Below are positions 1 to 8,248 of a stretch of 64,000 nt of DNA, in pieces. The notes below the pieces were generated by a model that saw nothing but the letters and a program-made list of their open reading frames with translations, was not told the DNA's origin and did no database searches. Both the position numbers and the translations under genes were made by a program. Position 1 is the first letter of the stretch. Each line of letters opens with the position of its first letter. Source of the DNA: Komagataeibacter sp. FNDCR2 (GTDB lineage Bacteria > Pseudomonadota > Alphaproteobacteria > Acetobacterales > Acetobacteraceae); NCBI RefSeq assembly GCF_021295395.1, contig NZ_JAIWOU010000001.1:189001-253000 (forward strand), written 5' to 3'.

Positions 1-18
1 CCGCGATCCAAATCGCGG
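1..18. terminator. short GC-rich hairpin at window edge
   Basis: A perfect 7-bp inverted repeat, CCGCGAT and ATCGCGG, is separated by 4 bases. It may end a gene lying left of the window. There is no clear run of T after it, so the terminator role is only a guess. Confidence 0.3.
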
Positions 19-224
19 CAAGCTTTGTCTTCTATCTCAAAAAATGATTCCTAAGCGTGGAATAAACATGTAATTTTCGATGTTATCAATGCTTAGGATT
101 AAAAATGCGTCATGCAATGATGTTTCTATGGAGGGGTCGGGTTGGTCTGGTTTTGAAATAATTATATATGGGATATATAATTCTTATTTATTTGGAATTT
201 ATGTATAATATGAAGGAAGAAAAA

Positions 225-1319
225 ATGTCAAATAGAGAAAACTTCTCTCAGAATACGATAGATAAACTTGCAAAGCGTGTATCTTATAAATGCTCTTATC
301 CTGGTTGTGATAATATAACCGTGGGACCTTCTATGGAGAAAGAGGATAGCACATCCAGCACTGGAATGGCGTGCCATATATATGCTGCAGCTAAAGGAAA
401 GGGAGCGCGTCGAATATCAGAAGATTCTTCAATAGATTTATCTGGATACAATAATGGAATCTGGATGTGTTATAAGCATGGAAAGAAAATAGACACTGAC
501 GAAAAAAAATATACTCCTGAATTATTATTGGAATGGAAAAGGGTAAGAGAATCAATATCAGAAACTGAACATTCTTTTTCAGGTAATAGTTATCGAAATA
601 TAATAAATAATATAAAAATAGCTAAAAATTCAATAGAACTGAATTCTGATAGTTTTCAATCTGAAATATCAGATTTTATGGATCTTACATATGCACGTAA
701 AATATGGGGAGACGATATTTTTTTTTCGATAAGAGAATTTATAACCGAAGTAGTAAGAAATTCTTTTTCGCATGGAGGGGCTAATAAAGTAGAAATTATT
801 TCTAATGGGTCTATATCAATTATAGAAGATGGGAAAGAATTTGACATATTTTCACTTTCTACTAATTGTTCAGGTAGGGGAGGGCATATGTCAGTAAAAA
901 ACTTGCTTGATACTTATGAGGGAAATGTTTTAATTTCATCAAGTAGGGAAAACTCAAAAAATATTATATCTGTTTTTGTTGTGAATAATCTAGAAAACAT
1001 AAAAGAGTATACAAATTGTTATTTGGATTTTGATGAACGAGATATTCTTTGTAGTGATAAAAAACTAATTTCCGTTATAAATGAATCATCTATTTATGAT
1101 GGATGTGGATGTATTTATATAATATCGAATTACGGAATGACTTATACATGTGTCGAGCCACTTAAAAATCAAATAATGGAAATTAAATCGTCCGAAGTTC
1201 ATGCATCAAAAAAAATATTTTTAGTTTATAATGGAATGTCTAAAAATCTTAAGGAATATATGGAAGAAAACATTCCAGATGTAAAATTTATAAAAACAGA
1301 TAGGATTAAGAAATATTGA
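225..1319 (+). CDS. HNH nuclease-like and GHKL ATPase-like fusion protein, possible defence gene
   Basis: The 364-aa product has two recognisable parts. Residues 20-90 look like an HNH nuclease with zinc ligands (C23/C28 and C82/H85), a candidate catalytic histidine at H51 in the stretch ACHIYAA, and N76/N77 before W80. Residues 165-225 resemble a GHKL (histidine kinase/Hsp90/MutL) ATP site: N-box E175-xxx-N179 followed by HGG, a D202-G-x-x-F206 G1-like box, and a GRGG glycine loop at 217-220. The last ~100 residues are not recognised. The start at 225 is chosen because AAGGAAG lies 5 bases upstream; an earlier in-frame ATG at 168 lacks a ribosome site. The gene is far richer in A+T than the rest of the window and stands alone beside transposase debris, which suggests recent transfer. 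A defence role is inferred from this architecture; no partner gene is visible on its right. Confidence 0.65.
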   Translation: MSNRENFSQNTIDKLAKRVSYKCSYPGCDNITVGPSMEKEDSTSSTGMACHIYAAAKGKGARRISEDSSIDLSGYNNGIWMCYKHGKKIDTDEKKYTPELLLEWKRVRESISETEHSFSGNSYRNIINNIKIAKNSIELNSDSFQSEISDFMDLTYARKIWGDDIFFSIREFITEVVRNSFSHGGANKVEIISNGSISIIEDGKEFDIFSLSTNCSGRGGHMSVKNLLDTYEGNVLISSSRENSKNIISVFVVNNLENIKEYTNCYLDFDERDILCSDKKLISVINESSIYDGCGCIYIISNYGMTYTCVEPLKNQIMEIKSSEVHASKKIFLVYNGMSKNLKEYMEENIPDVKFIKTDRIKKY

Positions 1320-1409
1320 TTTATTAAAATGAGCGAGATATTGTAATTCACAGTCTTTTCAATAAAAATGAGGCTGTGAATAACGTATTTTTGCTTTCTG
1401 AGTGCCAGT

Positions 1410-1517
1410 ATGGAGAGGATCAAGTGGTATTTTTCTCTGGCGCATGGGAGTGCGCACGTGGATGACTGGCGGGTTCTGAGCGGGATCGCTTATGTGATCC
1501 GAAACGGGCTTCAGTGA
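1410..1517 (+). pseudogene. IS5-family transposase, N-terminal fragment
   Basis: A 35-codon reading frame begins MERIKWYFSLAHG and continues with VDDWRVLSGIAYVIRNGLQ before a TGA. This is the typical opening of IS5-family transposases in acetic acid bacteria. Everything after the stop is missing, so the element is a relic. Confidence 0.6.
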
Positions 1518-1562
1518 AAACATACTTCGAAAGAGTATGCCCCTCACAAATATCCGTCCTGG

Positions 1563-1955
1563 TCAGGTGTGGCGTGGTGCCCATAACAGGTCATTGCGTA
1601 ACAGGACATTCGCCAGAATGATGAGACGCCGCATGAAAGCGGCCAGGGCCACCTTTGCGTGCTTTCCCTCCACTGTCCTGACTGCCGGGCGACAGGAGTT
1701 ATATAAGTGAGCGCGGCAACCTACCCATTCTCCAGTATTCCCAATTCGGGAATGTCAACAATCAGCATCGCTGCCGTCGCCTCTCCAATACCTGAAATAC
1801 TGGCCAAAATGGCGCGTTTTCAAGAGCGGCTTCCGTTTATCGAGATCAGTTCGCTAATAGCCCGATCGATGGCTGCGATCTGGCCCTGCATCTCCAGATA
1901 GCTCATGCAGGGCAGTGCGGGTGGTTGGAATTGGGATATCTGGGCTCGGGAACCG
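1563..1955 (-). pseudogene. IS110-family transposase remnant
   Basis: The minus strand encodes IS110 C-terminal motifs: an alpha-helical linker (QGQIAAIDRAISELIS), then ILASISGIGEATAAMLIVDI, then PELGILEN, and finally KHAKVALAAFMRRLIILANV with a natural end near 1563. There is an in-frame TGA before the SIPGIG-like motif and a TAG after LEN. About 80 residues between ELGILEN and the last helix are deleted. The copy is clearly dead. Confidence 0.7.
1896..1952. repeat. 57-bp copy of part of the Sel1-repeat protein gene at 36796-36852
   Basis: 51 of 57 bases match 36796-36852 in the same orientation. Both copies begin AGATAGCTCATGC and end TGGGCTCGGGAA. On the minus strand this copy reads FPSPDIPIPTTRTALHELS and the intact gene reads FPSPHIPIPATHTAPHELS. 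The flanks do not match. It appears to be a gene fragment caught beside the IS110 remnant. Confidence 0.75.
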
Positions 1956-1964
1956 CACAGCGAT

Positions 1965-2424
1965 CAATGCGGCTGTTCCTTCTGGCACGCGAGACAGGAC
2001 TTTTGCGGTTTGGCACGATGTTGATCGACGGTATGAAGATTGATGCCAATGCCCCGAAATACCGTTTCATCCATTATGACCGCGCGTAAAAACTGAGCGA
2101 GAAGTTGGCCATCCACATCGCAATTCTGATGGAACGGGCGGAGGCGGCGGATATAACTGATATAGATTATCGGGCCTTGCCCGATCAACTGGTCCGCCGC
2201 GAGCGTCTGAAGGCAAGCTGAATGAGGCATGTGCACGCCTGGAAGCGGAAGCTTGGGAGCTGGCCGAGACTGCCCAGCCCGAATATGAACGCAAGAAAGC
2301 AGCCTTTGATGCGAAACGGAGACGGCGCGATCGGCCACCGAAAAAGCTGGACGGTGAACCGATCCCCAGACCGATAGATCAACTTGGTTGATCCGGACAG
2401 CAAGCTATTGCGCGGATGGATCGT
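1965..2424 (+). pseudogene. IS1182-like transposase remnant
   Basis: The plus strand shows FGTMLIDGMKIDANAPKYRF followed by an early TAA, then EKLAIHIAILMERAEAADI and ALPDQLVRRERLKAS before another stop. Further on, after a frame change, it reads LVDPDSKLLRGWI. These match the central part of IS1182-type DDE transposases (DGTK..ANASK, AEAAD, LP.EL.RRE, FTDPDSRLM). Multiple stops and frame changes show decay. Confidence 0.55.
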
Positions 2425-2580
2425 AGAGTGGTCCTTCGAATGGGCTACACCATGCCGCAGGCTCGTCAGGGATTGCGAGTGCTAGGCCTCGACACTTACA
2501 AGTTTTCATGTCGTCGCTTTTGCATGTGTCATGTTCCGAAACGCTGCTATGCTCGCACAAAGTACATAATAATCTCTAAC
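2425..2580 (+). pseudogene. transposase C-terminal remnant, IS5-like
   Basis: The stretch EWSFEWATPCRRLVRDCE, a stop, and then VVAFACVMFRNAA resemble the tail of IS5-family transposases (EW..GW..RCRRL.KDYE ... ACLMLRR). It could be the far end of the element whose start lies at 1410, with the other remnants inserted between, but the link cannot be shown from this sequence alone. Confidence 0.4.
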
Positions 2581-2594
2581 TGGAATACACATTA

Positions 2595-3665
2595 ATGCTT
2601 TCTCTAGATCTTACAGAATCTGGTTGTTCCTCCGTTCGATGGGGTATTGTCGGAACAGGAACGATTGCTACCCGGTTTGCGGAAGATATAAAATATGTTG
2701 CAGGAGCCCGTCTCGGGGGTGTTTCATCACGCTCTCTAGAGCGAGCCACACGGTTTTGCGCACAATATGGAGGAATAGCATATGAGGAATATAAATCATT
2801 AATAAATGATGAAAATATTGATGCAGTTTATATTGCATCCCCGAATATGTCCCATTTCCAGATTGCTTGGGATGCTATTGCGGCGAACAAGAGTGTTCTT
2901 GTAGAAAAACCCCTTGTCACGACATCAGAAGAAGCTAAACGTCTGTGTGCTTTTGCTACAGAACGAAAAGTCTTTCTAATGGAAGGTGTATGGACACGTT
3001 TTCTGCCTGCGATTGTATTTGTCAAAGATGCCCTTTGTGCTGGTGCTATTGGTGAACTGCGTCGGGTAAGGGGCGAGCTTGCCTTTCGCCACGCTTATAC
3101 TCCGGATAACCGTTTTTTTGATCCTGCCAAAGGGGGAGGAAGCCTACTTGATTTGGGACTCTATCTTGTTTCCCTGTCATTATTCCTTTTGGGACATCCT
3201 GATACCGTGCATGGAAAATGGCGTGGCGCACCGACAGGTGTGGACATGGCGGCCGATATTGAACTGTCTTTTGGCGGCATTCCAGCTTTCTTACGGTGTG
3301 GATTTGATAGAACGGGAGGAAATTTATTCAGGATTGAGGGAAGTCGTGGTTCCCTGTTCCTGTTGTCGCCCTTTATCGGAGCACGTTGTGTTCTTGAATC
3401 GGGACCTATTGTGGCCAAATTCATTGATATGCTCTGCATGAATTCTGTAACTGCCCGTGTTTTCAGCAAACTGGCACGAAAAATTCCTATTCCGGGTATA
3501 AAACGTTACGACTTTGACTTCCAGGGGTATGGGCTTCAGTTCGAGATAGAGGCGGCAACAAAAGCAATAAAATCAGGGCATATGGAAGTGTCTTTCGCTC
3601 CATTATCAGAGAGTATTGAAACAATTCATATTCTAGAAAAAATACGTTGTCTTCCGCAGCGCTGA
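2595..3665 (+). CDS. Gfo/Idh/MocA family oxidoreductase
   Basis: The 356-aa product is a probable NAD(P)-dependent sugar or cyclitol dehydrogenase. The Rossmann motif GIVGTGTIA is at residues 18-26. The family motif VEKPL follows at about 102-106, and the central domain carries KGGGSLLDLGLYLVSL, where family members bind the substrate. Length is normal for the family. The start has only a weak upstream GGAA. It stands alone between transposase relics and its G+C is somewhat below that of the catabolic genes to the right, so it may be a passenger of past transposition. The substrate cannot be read from sequence. Confidence 0.8.
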   Translation: MLSLDLTESGCSSVRWGIVGTGTIATRFAEDIKYVAGARLGGVSSRSLERATRFCAQYGGIAYEEYKSLINDENIDAVYIASPNMSHFQIAWDAIAANKSVLVEKPLVTTSEEAKRLCAFATERKVFLMEGVWTRFLPAIVFVKDALCAGAIGELRRVRGELAFRHAYTPDNRFFDPAKGGGSLLDLGLYLVSLSLFLLGHPDTVHGKWRGAPTGVDMAADIELSFGGIPAFLRCGFDRTGGNLFRIEGSRGSLFLLSPFIGARCVLESGPIVAKFIDMLCMNSVTARVFSKLARKIPIPGIKRYDFDFQGYGLQFEIEAATKAIKSGHMEVSFAPLSESIETIHILEKIRCLPQR

Positions 3666-3899
3666 TATAGAAATTATTTTATTATAAGGAGTATTGTTTT
3701 GCCGTCTGATTGAAAAAGCGCCCCGACCACCCTGCCGCAATGACTACGGAAAGAGCCTTCTGATTCTGGCTACGACCAGCGGCGCGCGTTCTGGTCCTGA
3801 ATATCGGCAGAGTGAATAATAGCCCCAAGGATATAGCACCGCATATTGATTGTGATATGTCGTTTGCGATCCTAAATCCTTTTACTCGTGTTAAAGTCA

Positions 3900-4259
3900 C
3901 GCCTCTCCAATTTTTACAGTTTCACAGGCTGGTGGTATTGTCTGGCGACTACCTTGTTCGCCTGTTAGCATGACAAAGATAGGGTTCAGAAATTTCCATC
4001 TTTCTTCATGGAGCCAACCGGGGAAAGACTCCTGCACGGTCGTAACAGGCGGGAAATGGCATGGCAGTTGCGAGCATAGATAACCAGTCGTGACGGAATC
4101 GCCCCGAGGACACGCCGCGGGTGTGCACCGGGGACACCCAGCCGTTTTTGCCGAGGCATCAATGGGGCGATCAATACCCATTCTGCATCACGTACATCGG
4201 TTGCATCGGCCAGATTGTCGCGTCGATGCTGCGCAGATGATTTCAGTCCAGACCATCAT
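3900..4259 (-). pseudogene. IS5-family transposase, N-terminal remnant with frameshifts
   Basis: The minus strand begins MVWTEIICAAS and then, after frame changes, gives LIAPLMPRQKRLG and FPPVTTVQESFPGWL. These are the start motifs of a second IS5 subgroup (LI.PLMP..KRLGRPR ... PPFTTVQ.YFY.W). At least two frame changes are needed to join them. The stretch 3666-3899 between this relic and the oxidoreductase holds no gene I can support. Confidence 0.6.
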
Positions 4260-4343
4260 GATCTCATCAGGTTATCGCAAACATATGAAAAGCAACTGAC
4301 TGAAATTAAATATTAATTTTCGGTTGTGCCCTTATGCTGATCA

Positions 4344-4736
4344 TCAGCTATTTGCATGCACACATCCATCTGGCACGGTTTCTGGAAGTTCCAAACCTAA
4401 TCTGGACTTAAGATCTGTAGCAGTAAAACCAGCACATCGCCGCTCGCCAATTTGCAATAAAGGCCGACGGATAAGCAGAGGCTGCTCCAGCATTAGGGCC
4501 AGAGCGGTTTCGGCAGTCAATGCTTCAGGCTTTACCTGTCCAGATTTAATGGCGGGAGCAGAGGGATTAAACCAATCCTTTACCGGCAAATTACCGAAGA
4601 AGAGACGTAAGTCTGCCGCAGTCCACGGTTCGGTCAATAAATTACGAGGGATAACGTCATACCCTGCAGCGCGCAAAGCCGCTTTTTGTCGCGCATTGCC
4701 GCCACAACCGGGCTTTTCAAAAAAAATTATTTCCAT
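4344..4736 (-). CDS. ArsC-like (thioredoxin-fold) protein, nitrogenase-associated type
   Basis: The 130-aa product begins MEIIFFEKPGCGGNARQK, the opening of ArsC/Spx-type proteins. The usual CxxC/CxxS site is replaced by CGGN, as in the 'nitrogenase-associated' subgroup found near nif genes. The last third has LLIRRPLLQIGERRCAGF, matching the LL.RPLI....... GF segment of the fold. The frame is open further upstream, but those residues belong to an IS5 relic. The start at 4736 is preferred because AGGAG lies 6 bases before it. Redox, arsenate or regulatory roles are all possible. No nif or ars genes are nearby. Confidence 0.65.
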   Translation of the reverse strand: MEIIFFEKPGCGGNARQKAALRAAGYDVIPRNLLTEPWTAADLRLFFGNLPVKDWFNPSAPAIKSGQVKPEALTAETALALMLEQPLLIRRPLLQIGERRCAGFTATDLKSRLGLELPETVPDGCVHANS

Positions 4737-4839
4737 AATTATCTCCTGATGGGTTGATGCTGCTGCAACGGCTTCAGTCGCATTCTGAGCCCATATTATC
4801 ATTTTCCGCAATGAAGTATTTAATGCCATAATTGATCGG

Positions 4840-5095
4840 GTGCATCTTATAAAAATCTTCCTGATCAGGTTGCTGTCATAACCCCGATCACCGGTGACTT
4901 CTTCTGTCTCGCCGGGAAGGTCTGCGAGCAGCACAGCAGCCCCTTTTGGGCAGTGAAGCGGATGTCCGGTGTGTGGCATCGATCATCAGACGTTTTGAAC
5001 GGCCAGCCTGTTCTGTCAATTACACCAAGGCGGTTCACCCGGATAAAACGGTTGTATAAGGTCTTGTGTGGGCCGTAGCCTTTCGGGGCATCTGT
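4840..5095 (-). pseudogene. IS5-family transposase, central remnant
   Basis: The minus strand contains GYGPHKTLYNRFIRVNRLG, then a MIDATH-like DDE motif, then after a deletion and frame change KGAAVLLADLP and VTGDRGYDSNLIRK. These are the standard core motifs of IS5 transposases in order, with the section between MIDATH and the GAALLL segment lost. The relic reads without a break into the upstream side of the ArsC-like gene. Confidence 0.6.
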
Positions 5096-5421
5096 TCGCG
5101 GACTCCATCATGTCTGGCAGTCTTTTGAGCGACCGCATCAACAGGCCGAACAGAATATTGCCTCCAACCGCCGTTGTTGCTCAACCCGTACCCGGCGGTG
5201 TTGGCGTATCAGGAAATATATAGAGCCATAAGTCGGCATGTCTTTGCGTGGTGCGTTCAATACAGCGGGACGATCAACACAAAACCGTCAGAAGGCGGTA
5301 TTCAAGGCGCGAGTGCTTGCCAGATCAATCTGCCTTTGCAAAAAAGAAAAACATGCCTTAGAAGCTTTAATCTAAACTATTATGATATAACATCGATTTA
5401 TGATAATCCGCATCATACGGT
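5096..5421. other. non-coding stretch before the MarR gene
   Basis: No reading frame here looks real. The left part may be more transposon debris. The right part, from about 5345, is AT-rich and probably holds the promoter of the MarR gene. Confidence 0.4.
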
Positions 5422-5967
5422 ATGGAACAGACAATGCCTGTGCACTCATCGCTCGTAACACACTCCGCTGAGCAGAAGGAGGACACGCAAAAATCAGTCG
5501 ACAAGATGGCGCTGAGGGTCTGGATTCGCATGTTTGCCTGCACCCAGCTGGTTGAAAAGCGCGTGCGCAAGCTTCTGCGGAAAAAATATAATACGACCCT
5601 GCCGCGCTTTGATGTTCTTGCCCAACTTGATTCCAGCAATGGGATGCTCTCGATGGGCGACCTGTCCCAGCGCCTGATGGTCACCACGGGCAATGTGACC
5701 GGACTGATCGACCTGATGGAACAGGAAGGGCTGGTTGAACGCCACCCCCATCCCACCGATCGGCGCAGTACACTGGTGCAGATGACCGCACTGGGTGAAC
5801 AGCTCTGTTCAACCGCCATGCCTGCCCACCAGGAGTGGATACAGGACATGCTGAAGGACATGACCGAGGACGAACTGCGCCAGCTCCACCAACTGCTTGG
5901 CAGAACCAAGGCCGCCATCGCGGCCAGGGAAGAGCAATGGGAAAAGAAACGGACAAGAGTAAGATAA
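5422..5967 (+). CDS. MarR family transcriptional regulator
   Basis: The 181-aa product has the MarR winged helix. Helix-turn-helix residues are around LSMGDLSQRLMVTTGNVTGL, and the wing is around VERHPHPTDRRSTLVQMT, with the family's conserved D-R-R. It overlaps the following thioesterase gene by one base (TAATG), so the two are co-translated. Such regulators often sense an aromatic acid or its CoA ester, which suits the catabolic island to the right. The ribosome site before ATG 5422 is weak, and a start some codons further in is possible. Confidence 0.85.
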   Translation: MEQTMPVHSSLVTHSAEQKEDTQKSVDKMALRVWIRMFACTQLVEKRVRKLLRKKYNTTLPRFDVLAQLDSSNGMLSMGDLSQRLMVTTGNVTGLIDLMEQEGLVERHPHPTDRRSTLVQMTALGEQLCSTAMPAHQEWIQDMLKDMTEDELRQLHQLLGRTKAAIAAREEQWEKKRTRVR

Positions 5968-6365
5968 TGACGGAACAGATCGCGCAGGTACACAACGAAA
6001 CCCAGGCGGAACTGGCGCTGCGGGTCATGACTATGCCTGCCGACCTGAACGGGGCGGGCAGCATATTCGGTGGCTGGATCATGGCGCGTCTTGATCAGGC
6101 GGCTGGCCTTGCAGGTGGTAGCGCCAGTTCAGGAAATGTAACGACGGTTGCGGTAAAGGAACTGCTGTTCCTCCATCCGGTGTACCCGCATCAGGATGTA
6201 AAGGTTTATACCCGGCGGCTCAGGACGGGTCGCACATCCATGCAGTTCCATCTGGAAATGTGGGCGGCGGATCTGGGCAAGACGGAAGCCACGCTCTGCG
6301 CCACGGCAACATTTGTCATGGTGGCAGTGGATGAAAAGGGGAAGCCCAGGGAAATTTCAAAATAA
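5967..6365 (+). CDS. hotdog-fold acyl-CoA thioesterase, YciA-like
   Basis: The 132-aa protein hydrolyses acyl- or aryl-CoA thioesters by family assignment. The family motif GSIFGGWIMARLDQAAG is at residues 31-47 and includes the catalytic-region D. The rest is a single hotdog domain of normal length. It starts inside the stop codon of the MarR gene. In context it may release CoA from dead-end aryl-CoA intermediates of the neighbouring pathway. That last point is inference. Confidence 0.85.
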   Translation: MTEQIAQVHNETQAELALRVMTMPADLNGAGSIFGGWIMARLDQAAGLAGGSASSGNVTTVAVKELLFLHPVYPHQDVKVYTRRLRTGRTSMQFHLEMWAADLGKTEATLCATATFVMVAVDEKGKPREISK

Positions 6366-6400
6366 AATACGCATGTATATTTTCATACATGCGTATTTTA
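6363..6400. terminator. bidirectional terminator
   Basis: A perfect 16-bp inverted repeat (left arm TAAAATACGCATGTAT) has a 6-base loop and A/T-rich ends on both sides. It lies exactly between two converging genes and should work in both directions. Confidence 0.85.
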
Positions 6401-6413
6401 AATGAAATAACGT

Positions 6414-6887
6414 CTACTCTATCCCAAGCTTGTCCAGATTTTTGATGATATGCCGCAGGGTTTTTACAAACTCCTGTAGCTGCGCCTGGTTCAGACCCTC
6501 CATGGCCCGGATGGTCTGACGGGCCACGACAGGTGTCAGCCTGTCGAGCAGCTTGCGACCTTCCGGGGTCAGGCTGACAATGGTCACGCGGTTATCATCA
6601 GGGGAGAGGAAGGTCGTCACAAGCTGCATCTGCGCCATGCGTTCGATCAGGCGCCCCACCGTATTGCGCTTTATCAGTGAATGCTGCGCGAGGCCGGAAA
6701 TACTTATGTTTTCCTGCGCCCGCAGGACAGTCAATATACGGTAGATGCTTTTATTGACGCCATTTTTTACAAGAACGGTTTCCACGTCTTCGTGGTACTG
6801 AAAGTCCGCATGCGCGATAAGATAGAAAGGCGAACCGAACAGGTCAAAGTCATGCGCGGCAGGATCTAGTACGACGTTCTTGTTCAC
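6414..6887 (-). CDS. MarR family transcriptional regulator
   Basis: The 157-aa product has a MarR fold, with ISISGLAQHSLIKRNTVGRL as the DNA-reading helices and LSPDDNRVTIVSLTPEG as the wing. The start is GTG, and no strong ribosome site is seen. It faces away from the first MarR gene and lies downstream of the aminotransferase operon on the same strand. It is a candidate regulator of that operon or of the divergent catabolic operon. The two MarR proteins differ widely, so they are not a recent duplication. Confidence 0.85.
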   Translation of the reverse strand: MNKNVVLDPAAHDFDLFGSPFYLIAHADFQYHEDVETVLVKNGVNKSIYRILTVLRAQENISISGLAQHSLIKRNTVGRLIERMAQMQLVTTFLSPDDNRVTIVSLTPEGRKLLDRLTPVVARQTIRAMEGLNQAQLQEFVKTLRHIIKNLDKLGIE

Positions 6888-6992
6888 GGGCAGCTCTGTA
6901 TCGGGTTTATGATAACAGGCCGAACATAACCGTTAATACGGCGCACGTCACGTTCAACCTGTCTTGTGGATAAATGCCGGCGCGTCAGTTTT

Positions 6993-8165
6993 TCAGCCGA
7001 CCAGTGTGTTGAAAAAATGTCGCATGCGTTCCAGCGCTGTGGTCAGGCGGTCCGCGCTTTCCGCGCCAAAGCACACGCGCAGGTGACCTTCGCCCGCGGG
7101 GCCATAGAAACTGCCTGCTTCCACCACCACGCCTTCCTGCTCCAGCAGGGCATCGGCAATATCCTGCGCGCGGCGTCCGGTGCCCGAAATGTCAGGGAAC
7201 GCGTAAATCGCTCCCTGCGGCAGTGGGCAGGTAACGCCGGGGCACTGGTTCAGTGCGTGGACAACCTGGTCCCGGCGCCTGCGGTCTTCGGCAACCATGC
7301 CATGCAACGGGCCTTCATCCCCCGTAACGGCGGCAAGGGCACCGTACTGGATGAAGGTATTCACATGCGTCACCTCGTTGGAGGTGACCGTCAGCAGCCC
7401 CGCCATAAGGTCGGTCGGGCCACATGCATAGCCCAGCCGCCATCCGTCCATGGCATAGGCCTTGGTGAAGGCGAACAGGGTGATCGTGCGCTCTGCCATG
7501 CCGGGTAAGGAGGCAATGCTGGTATGTTGGGCATCGTCAAACACGATCTGCTCATACACTTCATCCGAAATGACCAGAAGATCATGGCGGATGGCCAGAT
7601 CGGCCAGCCCCGACAGTTCCGCCCGGCTGTACACGCGGCCGGTCGGATTGCATGGATTGACCAGAATGATCGCCTTGGTGCGCGGTGTAATATGCGGCGC
7701 GATCAGGGCGGGATTGATGCTGTAATCATTTTCCCGGTCCAGTGGTGCGCGCACCACCACGCCACCCGCCAGTTCGATCTTGCCGATATGCTGCGGATAG
7801 AAGGGTTCCAGCAGGATGACCTCATCCCCCGGATCGATGGTAGCGAACAGGGCGGCAAAGGAAGCCTGCGTCAGGCCGTTGGTGATCAGGATCTGGTCAG
7901 GGGCAACGGTAATTCCGTTTTCCTGCCGCAGCTTGCTGGCCAGCGCCGTGCGCAGTCCGGCATTGCCCCGCAGGTCGCTATAATGGACATGCCCGGCACG
8001 CAGGGCCTCGACCACCGCTTCCTTGATATGGGCGGGGGTGTCATGAACTGGCTGCCCCAGTTCAAGATGGATCAGATCGCGCGTGCCTGTCATCGCCATC
8101 GCCCTGGAAAACATTCCATAATTCTTGGGCGATGATTCGGTAATACGTTTTGCTAGTCGGCTCAT
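6993..8165 (-). CDS. class I/II pyridoxal-phosphate aminotransferase
   Basis: The 390-aa product is a fold-type I aminotransferase. It has GNAGLRTALA in the N-terminal half, NPCNPTGRVYS as the substrate/PLP loop, ISDEVYEQIVFD with the PLP aspartate and tyrosine, and the Schiff-base lysine in FAFTKAYAMDGWRLGYA. It probably makes a 2-oxo acid from an amino acid (AspC/aromatic group). It is the last gene of a three-gene minus operon, 83 bases after the FAD oxidase gene. Its product could be a substrate for the divergent IorAB-type enzyme. The amino acid used is unknown. Confidence 0.8.
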   Translation of the reverse strand: MSRLAKRITESSPKNYGMFSRAMAMTGTRDLIHLELGQPVHDTPAHIKEAVVEALRAGHVHYSDLRGNAGLRTALASKLRQENGITVAPDQILITNGLTQASFAALFATIDPGDEVILLEPFYPQHIGKIELAGGVVVRAPLDRENDYSINPALIAPHITPRTKAIILVNPCNPTGRVYSRAELSGLADLAIRHDLLVISDEVYEQIVFDDAQHTSIASLPGMAERTITLFAFTKAYAMDGWRLGYACGPTDLMAGLLTVTSNEVTHVNTFIQYGALAAVTGDEGPLHGMVAEDRRRRDQVVHALNQCPGVTCPLPQGAIYAFPDISGTGRRAQDIADALLEQEGVVVEAGSFYGPAGEGHLRVCFGAESADRLTTALERMRHFFNTLVG

Positions 8166-8248
8166 GATCAGGTTCCGTCAGAAGGTTCGGAATGCGCGGC
8201 ACGATCATCACGTCCCGCGTTGCCAGTTTTGTAAAAATCCGCGCGGGC

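Noticed and set aside
168-224. upstream in-frame ATG codons for the HNH-GHKL gene
   Set aside because: The extra 19 codons are AT-rich, hydrophobic and lack a ribosome site, while ATG 225 has AAGGAAG at proper distance.
5174-5458. 94-codon plus-strand frame before the MarR gene
   Set aside because: It has no recognisable features, overlaps the MarR gene start and lies partly in transposon debris.
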